The notes below the pieces were generated by a model. The model did no database searches, was not told where the DNA came from, and worked only from the letters and a program-made list of their open reading frames with translations. A stretch of DNA of 64,000 nt, taken from assembly GCA_010279815.1 (NCBI GenBank), contig QEOQ01000519.1, positions 668,322 through 732,321 on the forward strand, given 5' to 3'. Positions within the stretch are counted from its first letter, which is position 1. Every line of letters begins with the position of its first letter. This DNA comes from Brachionus plicatilis (Eukaryota; Rotifera; Eurotatoria; Ploima; Brachionidae). Made by a program: the position numbers and the translations under genes. This document shows, piece after piece, positions 11,713 to 23,700 of this stretch.

Positions 11713-14700
11713 GTAAGTTTATCTTATTTTAAATAATTTGAATATTCAGTAAATTTTTAGACAAATTTCTTAAAAACAAAGATGCCATTTTTTATCCCTC
11801 TATTTTAAAATCTTTTTCCATTTTTGTGTAAACGCTAATATTCAGTAAAATTTGGAAAATTTTGGCAAAAATGTGTAAACATTTTTAAAAAAGTTTGGTT
11901 TAATTATTTGTGTTTGAATTACAAAATGTATCCTATATTGAAATAACATTGAAAAAGTGCGATGTTTCAAATATTTTTTGAGTTTTAAATAAAAAAATAA
12001 TTTTAAGATAATATTGCCAGCAAAAAAAAATATTTTTTTTATAAAAATTTTGACTTTGGGTTTTTGATATGATGATCCTTACGATAACATTTATAGTTTA
12101 AAAAACTATCTACGCTATATATCCATTTTTTTATAAATTGAATTTTTGTTAAAATGCATCAAACGAACCTCTACTACTCGAAACTATTATAAAAACAAAT
12201 TAAAAAAATCAAAGAGATCTATTTCGAATACAATTCAGTTAGAAATCTAAATTTGGAGCTCTTTTTTCAGTTATTAAATATTTTAATTTCCTAATAAAAT
12301 TTTTATCAATTTTATTAGGAAATTAAAATCGGTTGTTTTTTATTGGATTTATTTCTTTAACTAAAATAATTTCCATATTTTTAATTCCAATAAACGATTA
12401 ATAAGATTTTGACGTAAATTTAAAAAATAAATTATATGAGTAGAACCAAAAAAATATTTATTTCAGGTTTATAACATTTAGCCAAATTCACTAAATTCTA
12501 ATTGCATATCTTTTTTGAAGCTTAAGACAAGGCAGCAAACAGATTAAAGCTGGAAAATAAAATCAAATCTGTTTGTAAATAATATTAAAATATTAATTTT
12601 TAAAATTTGTCAAAAAAAAATAGAATATAGTGATCAAAAGTCCATTTTTGTTTTTTTGTTGAATTTTTACCATTTTTCACCTTTTTTTACAATAATTTAC
12701 CGAAATTTAAGTCAATTTTCGTCAAAAAATTCAATCGAATTTTATTTTTTTACTTTTTCAAAAATTTTTCCGAGAAATTTAGGAATTTTTTTTTTCACTG
12801 AATTTTACAATAATTATGGGTAATTAACGATAATTATTGTTATTTTACGAAAAATACCCTTTTTTAGATTACCATATTTTACGGTAAATATGGTAAAATA
12901 TCGTGAATTTACCATTATTTACGTAAAATTTTGTAAATTCAAGGTATCGTTGCAGCACTGTAACATGCTACATTAAAAATAATTTAAATAAATTTAGATT
13001 AATTTAAATTTCTAGAGATACCTTCTTTATTTCTTTTTTAAAATTACTTAGTATGAAACACCTTTCATTACTTATATTTATTTTGCTGAAGGAGAATTGA
13101 AAATAATATATACAGCATTCTTATTAATACAATAATAATTATTTTGAATTTTCTTGTTTCAAAAGTATTTGTATATAACATTCAAAATTAGAAATTAAAT
13201 TTCAAATTATAAATTCCTAATAAGTAATAAAATGAAAAAACATATAATTTATGTAAGAGCTAAAATATTTTTTTCGTACCTAATTTATTAATATAAAACA
13301 CCAAAAATAATTCAAAATGTACCTTAATTAATTTTCGTAATACATAATAATAAGAAATAAAAAATACACAAAATAACTTAATTTAAGAAAGAAAACAATT
13401 AATTTATTTTATTTTTTAATTATTTGGTATAGATGAGTTTTTTAGTTAACTTTTTTTTTGGCATGTATCCGAGGATAATATTATTAAAAAATTATGATGA
13501 AATGAATTATATGTATATTATGTATCTTTGGAAACATGTTTGCATACCAAGATACATGTGAGGATACAAGTGAGGATACATGTGAGGATCCATGTGGATA
13601 TACACGTGGGTATACACGTGAGGATACATGTGAAGAAAAACGTGGAGATACATGTGGGGATGTGAATTAGAATAAATTTTTTTTTAATAATTTTATTAAT
13701 ATGATACAAAATGCTTTTTTATCTGTATTGAGTTAACGCTCCTCCAAAATAAACAAATAAAAAGAAAAAATATATAAGCAATTAAAAAAGTTAAGGTGCC
13801 CCAAGTCATAAACACTAGTTTTGGATTTAAAATTTTTAGCTTTTCCAAAAATTTGAAATCTAATGTAATTTTGTGCGTAGAACTCGAATCTGAAATCATT
13901 TTTTTCATATGTCATCTTATTTTTACTGAATTGCATGAAATAAAAATACAAATTTAGTGCATAAGTTTGAACTGATTTTTTCGAAAAATTAAACTGACTT
14001 GGAAACTTAACTTTTTTTTCTTCAGATAGTAGAGGAAATGTACTTTCTAATCTTGTGTATTTTTTTTCACCCATTCAATAAAAATCCCTAACAATTTAAA
14101 CGCTAAGTTTTGAAAAAATTCGATGATTTAGCATTTTTGGCGTTTTATTTCTCCAGTAAAATTATTTCAAAATAGATAATTTTTTTTTATTTAAGAGAAC
14201 TAAGTCTCCTCTATAGAAATAGATGGGGGTTTGTTGATATCTTGTTAGGTATCATTGTTAGGTATCATATCATTGTGAGCTCAACCCAATCGAAGGAGTT
14301 TGGTGTTTTCTGAAAGGTTTTGTAAGAAAAAAAAAATGATCAAGATTTCAACAAGTTCTTAGACTTAATTTTAGAGGCCATAAATGAATATAAAAATATA
14401 GATTTGAATATTAAGCTATGGAATAGATTCTGGAGAGCTTTGGAAATGTATCAAAGTGGTGCAAGCTATCAAAATGTCTTAGAAAAGCTATTTGGAGCAA
14501 AATCGAGTAGTAAAGTTATTTCTCATAAAAAAAGCAAAGATTTTAATACACTATATTCAGAACAATAAATTTCCTATATGAATCTATCTAAAAACTTTAT
14601 ATTTATTACATAGGTATCTTTAAATGCTTGTATTTTACTAAATAGACAATATTATCCAAAAAGCCCACCTATTCCTATTTCTTAATAAATTAGCTTTAAT

Positions 14701-17700
14701 TTAAGCCCAAAATCACCCTACTTGAAAAAAGTCTTATATACGAAATAAAATTTAAAGGCATATTTAAAAAAAAAAAATTTTTTTCTAAAAATCGCCAAAA
14801 AAAAAGGGAAAATAAACTAATGGATGATAAAAAACGACTAATCCGAGTAAATTTAGGGTAAATTTTCATAAAAAAAAAAAAAAAGTAGATTTCTATATGC
14901 TTCACATTTTAAGAAACAGAACGTTTTTTTGAACCCCCCCCTGAAACTCGGGTATAAGATATAAGAACCCAACTTTTTCACTAATAAAATCGAATTCTGC
15001 GTCATAATTAACCTAAAAAAAGTTTTTGGGGTGAATTTTTGATAATCCTAACTAACTAGTGTTTATGACTTGGGGCACCTTACTTAATAATTTTTTAAAT
15101 TAGCTGATTTAAAAAACAAATTAGGTACCAAAAAAATTATTTTAGCTCCTTTGTAAATTACATGCCAAATGAAAAAGAACATAAGCATTTTGCAAATGCC
15201 AATACTTATAATTTGTCTATTTTAATTGTCTTTTACAGTCATCTCTCTTTAAACCGAGTACACTTTTATCCGAAGCATTTGATATTCGGACATCGGAGCT
15301 CTTTACAATACATTTACATGCTAAATACATTTATTAATTCGAATTTTTTGTTCGGTTAAATTCGACATTCGGGCAAAAGTCTCGGGGTTAAAATTGGAAA
15401 ATTACATAAAAAAATAAAAATTAATTCGTATATTCATGTAAGAATAAAAAAAATTTATATGAATGAAACATTTATGAGTGTTTGAAATATTTATTTAATT
15501 GTTCTTCTTTGTCTATTTTCTCCATATTAACAATCTGGTTTAATGAACAATACAGATGTTGATTCAATAGCTTATTTTAAAACACGATTAAATGATGTTA
15601 AGGCTTTAAGCCTTCAACAATCAACTCTTGATAATTATTTTTCTAAAAAAATTTGATTAATTAAATTGATTTTTATTCGTTAATTTTTGTATTCCAATTA
15701 AAAAACTTAATTTAGTAAATTTAAATAAATTATTTTTGTATAATAAGCTTTATTTGATAATTCGAATATTTTAATCCGAATAAGTTTTTCCCGGGCGATT
15801 TATGCTCGGACTAAAGAGAGAAGACTGTATGTTATATTTTAACTTATTTTACCTTTACTTTTATCTTGTTTTTCTTTTCATTTTTATTTTATTTAATTTT
15901 TCTAGATTTTTTAATCCGAAGAAGCTTAAGCACGGTACAGCTTAAAAAAAATAAATACGTAAAGAGATCGATCTATCCTAAAAATATTTTTTTGAATTAA
16001 AAAATTTATTTTTTATTTAAATCTCCATAACATGTCAAGCATGTTACATAAAAAATATTTAAAAACATTTAAAGATTAATTTTAATATCTAATAATAAAT
16101 TCTTTGAATTGATCATTAACTTCTAGATGCCATAAATAAAGATAGCAATTGCGAAAGAGGAAATACATTTTTTAGGTCTTATTTGAATTTGTGTCTTGGT
16201 CTTTTTTATTAATTACAGTCAATCCTCGATATAACGAGCAAGTTGGGCGGAAATTTCGTTGCTCGTTATATCGAAACTCGTTATATCGAAATTGCATTGA
16301 AAAAGATGGGCAAAAAAATTTTTTTTTTCAAAATGTTTATTAGTAAAAAAATAAATAAAAAAGGAAAAAAAATACAAAATTATTGTTTTTTTACAAAATC
16401 TTTAATAGATGTTTGCTTGCTATTACATTTTTCAATCACAACATTTTCAATATTAAACAAAAAATCAACTATTTTTGAGAAATCTTGGTTTTTATGCAAA
16501 AAAAAATCTTTTAAATCATTAATTTTATCGATAGCTTCTTTTGAGCATATAACAGGTTTTTTAGGTTTTTCGATTTCTTCGACATCAGAATCACTGTCAT
16601 CATTTTGTGCTGTATTGTTAACTGAACTGATGATCTCAACATCTGATAATAAGCCGCGTGCAGGAAAATTTGAGTCGATTGAAACATAAGCATATTTGTC
16701 AAAGTTTAACTTTTTTTCAAACGAAGATATATCATTAAATTCGTCGTTTTCTTCACATCCACTCAATGAATCACCAAATAAAAAATCGACCCTGAAACCA
16801 GCTTTTCGAAAACATCTTTGGATTGTTAATGCCGAAACACCATCCCATGCACGTTTGATTTTATAAATTGCCGAGAGAATATCTCTTTTGGGCATTTCTG
16901 AACCATACTCGATTGCATTTAGTTTTTCTCACGCAATATCTGTGCGATACTTGACTTTGAACGACTGAATAACACCCTGGTCCAATGGCTGTAAAACCGA
17001 TGTACAGTTGGCTGGAAAAAACACAATTTCAAAAACGGCTTTATCGACATCATCGAAACTCGATAATTTGATTCTTTTTTTTTCTGTACCGCACAAGTTC
17101 TTCTCAAAGTGCTCTAAAATTTTTCCTTAAACGAGAGAATTGTCGAAATTGTCGATGTGTTGACGCTATACTCTTTTGCGAGAATTGAAGTAGCGATTTT
17201 TTGTTCGCAATGTTTTTTTATTATTTCAACTTTTGTTTCAAGTGAAATACACTTTCTTTATTTTTGATTAAGATTGGACATTTTTTATAAACAATTAGAT
17301 AGGAAATGTTTTCTGGTGATTTATAGTTATTCATGAAGATAAGTTAATTGTTTTATTTTTATTTTTTTTTATATAAAAAGTGTGAAAAAATTTCTTTTGT
17401 TCAAGCTCGTTATAGGAAGTTTTTATTCTTAAGAAAATGATTAAGCGGTATTTCATTATAAGCTCGTTATATTAAGTTTTCGTTATATCGAAACTCGTTA
17501 TATCGAATTAATTTTTATATCTTTTTCTATAACTCGTAATCGGTTCTAGCCAAGTTGCTCGTTATAAAGGGTTTCTTGTTATATAGGGTCTCGTTATACG
17601 GAGGATTGACTGTAAATGTTATATTTTTGTGCGATCAATTTTCAGATATAAATATTCTCTTTAACATTGACTTTTAAAAAATATTATATTCTTTGAAGGA

Positions 17701-20700
17701 ATCCTCCTAAGTTAAGTTTCGGACTTTTCCGTAGATCTTCACAAGTTTCTTTTTTTTTTATTTTAAAGTTATTTTTAAGTTGAAAAGTTTTTCATTTAAA
17801 TTTTATGCAACAAAATCTTTTCAAACTGAAAAAAAAATTATCTATCTTTGAGATTTTTCGAATATTTATTTCATTGAAGGGAACATCCATCATAAATTTG
17901 AATCATGAAAAAAAAATACATAGATATGCTTATGGAAAATTATTCGCCTCTTATAATTAAATTAAGATCAAACAAGAATTTTAAAGCTTTAAATTCAAAT
18001 TTGACCAAAATAATCAAAAAAAGAAAGGAACTAAATGATTTACATAGCTTTATTGAACAAACTTAATTAGATTCTGTTAAAACGACTCTATGTTCTATAT
18101 TAATTAATAATCGATTTTCTTTAAAAAATCGATTCTATATTTAATCAAATCAAAATTTTCTATATTATTTTTTCTATCATTTGGCACTTTTAGATTAAAA
18201 AAATTCTACTTTTGAACGTTGACCAAAAATTTTTTTTATAAATTCGATTTTACCTTTAGAAAACACTAATTGAGAAGCAAATAATTGATGAAACAAATTC
18301 AAAAGGAATACTTGAACAAAGACTTCTTCCAATTTGGAGCAGAAAACAAAAAGAAATAGAAGAATATATCCAAAAAATAGATGTAAATTATATATAGTTA
18401 TAGTAGTGCTATGACACATGGTTTTAACGTAATTTTACGTATTTTAACGTTAAAATACGTAAAATCACTTGAATTTACCTGAAACAAAAAAGGGCTAATT
18501 GGTTTTTGGTAAATTTTGGTAAAATAAACCAAATTTTTTAATTTTATTCCATTTTTAGTCGTTTATTTAATCTTATATAAATCATTTGAAAAATGTAATT
18601 TTAATAAATCTTAATAGAAAATTCTCAATATTTAATTTTAGGTAGCAAAAATTGTAATAGAAAATGACGGTGATTGGTCAAATCATTAATTATATCTTAA
18701 GCATCTGAAGAAGCATAATAAAATTAATGAAATTGTGTCATTTACTTCATTTTACCTTTTTTATCAATTTAAATTCGATAAATTACCGAAAAATTAAAAT
18801 ACCAAAAATGGAATAACATTAAAAAAATTTATTTATTTTACCAAAATTTACCAAAAAATGTCCACTTTTTGGACCTTTTTGGTTTTTGGTGAATTCAAAT
18901 AATTTTATGTATTTTAACGTTAAAATACGTAAAATTACGTAAAAACAATGTGTCATAGCACTACAGTATATTTATATTTATATATTTATAAAAAATTAAT
19001 AAATTTCCTTTTCCTATTAGACCGACTTGGAAGAAATTAACCAAATATTAAATAAAGAACTCAATTCTCTTTTTAAATATCTTCAAGGCGTATGTCATAT
19101 TTGGGATTTACACGAAATAGGTTTGGTAAAGAAAGAACGTGCCCTGCAAGAACTGCTTCAAGATTGTCGCCGTGACCATGATAACGAGAACCAGAAAAAA
19201 GAGGAAAAGCTAGATTCAATTTTGGATCAAATGCGCGAGTCATCAAATGAAAAAGATTTAAAGAAGTTACTACTAAGTGTGTCCCAACAATTGGATGTGA
19301 TCAAAAATGGCTATTTTACATTTCGTGATTCTCAAATGGAATTGCTCAAACAGTATCCCATAATGGTCAAAGATGAGCTTGACAAATATGAAGAAGCTCT
19401 GTTCAAATTTTTTTCAATAACCAAAGATTTAGCTCAGCAAGAAATGGCTCAAGACCAAAATGAACTCGAAACTTTCAGGAGCATTTTAAAAGAGGTTCTA
19501 AGCACTGAAAGAGGAAACAAGTTTTATATTATGATGCGTTCTTCTACGACTCCGGAAGACGATTTGGTGGAAAATGATATTCTCAATTTGGATGAGTTGA
19601 TACCAAACACAAAACAAGATTTTTTGAATGAAATTAGGAATAAAAATTACTTGAAAAATTCATTTATTCCGTTGGAAATTTTCAAGGAGATAAAAAATTC
19701 TATTCGTATGAATTTTTTAAATCACTTGGAAAATTGGATAGATGAAGCAAATTTAAGATCTAATACAATAGTTGCTGCAAAAAGTGCCGAAATTGATAAA
19801 GAACTTGAACTAAGGATTCATTTGCATGAGCCAAGAATCAAGCGTGTTGAAATGGATGTACACAACGTGCGTGCAGGTAATTAAAGTCATTTTTTTATAT
19901 TTTTTTTCTTAATTTGATATTGAACTTAATTCTTTTTCTTTAAACATTTAAAAAAATTCGAAAATTTTTTATTTTAAAATTTATTAATTTTAATTAAAAT
20001 TTTTGAAAATTTAAATTGAAAAAATTATAGATAAATCACTTTAACCTATTTTAGAACGTTCATACCTGAATATAAAATTAGTATTTTTAACCATTATTTT
20101 AAAAATTTAATTTTGGAATTTATTTATTTATTTTTTTTGTTTATCTGTACCGAATTTGGGAGAATACAGACAAAAGAAATTCTCATATAGAAGAGGAACT
20201 AATTAGTTAATGTTTAAAGGCTAATTCGGAAGTTGAAATTGGTCTTTTCTGGCTAGAAAATGAATTTTATTATCCAATTTTGGCTTCTATGGCCAGAAAA
20301 CTGTTAGCGATTCGGGCGACAAGTGTTCCTTGCGACAGTCTTTTTTCAAGGTACCCCGATCGAATTTGGGCGAAAAGAAATCGGATAAGTGCTGATGAAA
20401 AAAATTTTTTATTAAAGAAAATTTGTGATTTTTTCAGATTTATGTTAAAGAAATTAAGAATATTAGTTTTTTGATTAGTTGAAAACAATTTTACATCAAA
20501 TTCTTTCTTTTGAAAACGCTTTACATTTGAGACATCGTGAAATTTCATACAAAACTTCCAATAAAAAAATTTAAAAATTATATAACTTTTGTTCTAAAAG
20601 TCAAAAACTTGTTCTGTAAATGAAACAAAGTGAAACAACTGTTGTTTCACCTTCTGCAGAAGTCTGCAAAATCTGTGCAAATTCTGCAAAATTGCACATT

Positions 20701-23700
20701 ATTTAAAAGTATTAAAAATAAAGCGGAATTTATTTGCACAGATTTTGCAGACTTCTGCAGAAGGTGAAACAACAGTTGTTTCACTTTGTTTCATTTACAG
20801 AACAAGTTTTTGACTTTTAGAACAAAAGTTATATAATTTTTTTATTTTTGTATTGGAAGTTTTGTATGAAATTTCACAATGACTACATTTAATAATTATT
20901 TAATAATACTTATCCAGTTAACATCTAAATGGCTGATCATGATCCAACGAACGAGATATTAGATTATGATCCGATCAATGATCCAAACTAGGATCATCTC
21001 GATCAGTTTTAAGATCATGATTAAAAATTAAAATCGATCAACATCACTGGTTATAACTTCTTAATTTTTAAAGAATGAAGAACTAAGGCCAAGTTATTTA
21101 GAAGAGAATTAACTTTTTAAATTTTTAAAGTTTAAAGCTTTACAATTTTTAGTTTATAAACTTTATTCTATTATATCATTTTTTCGAATTTTGTCAATCC
21201 GACTTTAGACACCTTCCATTAGGGTCTGTTTTGATGTTATAGCCTTTTGAAATAATTAAGAAAACTTTGTCTTCATTCGTTAGTTGTAAATTTTTAATTT
21301 CAAGCATAGTTTAGTCTTATAAACCTTAATTTAAGAAGCCTTCTTTCGGGTCTGTTTAGATCTGGTGGTTTGCGGTTATAACACAAATCACATAATATTA
21401 ATGCATACTATATTAAAAGATGAGCTTACTAGATAAAAAATTTAACACCTAGATAAAATTATTAACTTCATAGAGAAAAAAATTAAAATGCTAAAAAATT
21501 TTATTAATTAACTAGATATAATTAATAATAGAAATAATTGAATAGTTACTCAATATTTTATTTGATTAATTTCTTAATTTATTAAACTCAATCAAATATA
21601 GGCTATAAATCCATTTCAAATTCTCTTAGCTTAACTTTACTTTTCTAATTTATTAATAAAACAATTGAAAAATGATGAATGCCGACACAGACTCTTCGAA
21701 TACGACTAGTTCGGAGGACACCGAACCTAGCAGTGAAGAAACATACGAAGTGGCTCCACGACAAACTCGCCCTATATCTCCTTCTGAATGAAATAAAACA
21801 GCATTCGTTCAACAGACTTTCAAGAATAGTAGGGGAAAAAACTCATTAAGACTATCTAGATATACCAGTAAATAAGCAAACAAATATACAAATAAAGATA
21901 ATAATTTTAGATAATAATTTTATTAATATTGGCCACTTCTAGCCTAAACAATAGAAGAAAAAATAAAGAAAATAATAACAAAAATAATAAATTCTAAATC
22001 ATAGTTTTCTCTATGTAATAATAATGAAAAAAAATAATAATGATCATTTAATGTCACACAGTGTTAATACTAACGACTTACTAAGTGCATGAGATCAAAG
22101 TATTGTACTGTGAAACTATAGACATTATAGTTGGCTTGAATCGGTGTTGTAGTTATTGAGAGAACTGCAACATTAGGAAGATTTACGTGAAGAAAATAGT
22201 TTTTTTCTCCATGGTAAATAGATGAGCCTATTAATTTATGTTTACTTATTCAGAATAAAAAATAACATGCTGCAATTTTCATTATTTATTTCAGTAAAAT
22301 AAGATAAACGAAAAAAATCTATTAAAAATTCAAATAATTTTCCTTCTTTTTAGGACTAAAAGTTTTCGCCAAAAAAAGAAACTTTCTCTTCATCAGTCCT
22401 AATTTTCTTATTATTAGAAATCAAAGTAGGAACTTTTCCAAATTCCTTTTTTGATAGGAACTTGTTAATTTTTTTCCAGAATGGTCTACTTGAAAGCAGA
22501 TTTTTATTAATATTTTTAATAAAATCAAACCAGTTTTGATTCCACAGATTTTATTTTAGTTTTAATTTAATTTGACAAAAAGTTTTTTGAATCATTCTTC
22601 TTATTTTTCTGCATTTCCTTATTTAGACTGACAATTTTGAGTGGCAATTTTAAATTTGGTCATCTCACAAAAAAAAAGACCAATTTGCATTTTTTAGTGA
22701 TAATATTTTTTCTTATGCATTGCTTAATTATTAATATAACTTAAGTAATTAGTTTAAACTGAATAATTGATATTTTCGCTTTGTTAGATATTTTTTTATT
22801 AATTTTGACAAGAAAAAAATGTTTAATTAATTTGAATATTTGATAATTTTTCTAAATTAGTGGTAAAGTTTTCTTGACGTCCTTTTTAATATAAAAATGG
22901 TTAAGTGGAATTTCATAGAAAACTTACAATATTTAAGAGAAAATTTTTAAAAGTTTTTTATAACTAATGACCAAAAACTTAATTTGTAAATGTAAAATGT
23001 GAAAAATTTTTGGTGGACCCATTGCGAATGTCTGAAAAACTCTGCATTTTTGTGCAAAATTAAATGCCTGTTAAAAGTTATGGAATTAAATACATAATTA
23101 ATTTTCTAAGTTTTTGCAGAGTTTCACAGTAGATTTAAGAAAATTTACAGTGGTAAATTTGTGTTTTAATTAACGTAGAATTGCGTAAATTTATCAAATT
23201 TTACGTCAAAATAAGCAGCACTGTGAAACAAAAAGTTACATAAATTTACGTAAATTTCCCTAAAAATTTCGTTAAAATAGTTAATCATAACACTATAAAT
23301 TGGATAATTTTATATAAATATTTAAGAATTCAAATGTATCGGTAGTAGTAGTAGTAGTAGTAGTAGTAAAAATAATCTGCAACTTGAATAAGATTCAAGC
23401 AAGCTCTACTGAGCTGTAGCAGACACTTCGCGATTTTCAAAGAGCCACTTGTCAAGTTTCGATTCGAAACAGTTCAATCTTCTTGCTTCGACCACATCCA
23501 CCGGCAGACTGTTCCAATCGTTTACAACCCTATTAACAAAAAAATTTAAATCTTGGTAAACAATTCCTAACTTGCTATCGATGCATTGATTTTCTGTGCC
23601 TTCTTAAATTGTAGCTTGATTCATAACCGATTTCAAGTCCATTTACAAAATTCACTTTCTCTAGATTGTTTGCCAATTTGTACATTTGAATTAGATCTCC

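Noticed and set aside
13551..13664. CRISPR-like array
   Set aside because: Units are contiguous 12-mers without spacers, in a eukaryotic intron.
13518..13709. Thr/Cys/Ile repeat protein on the minus strand
   Set aside because: Produced by the 12-bp minisatellite; no coding context.
13733..14074. 113-codon minus-strand frame at the left end of the mariner-like element
   Set aside because: Low-complexity Phe/Lys/Tyr composition, spans the TIR, and runs opposite to the transposase remnant; more likely chance.
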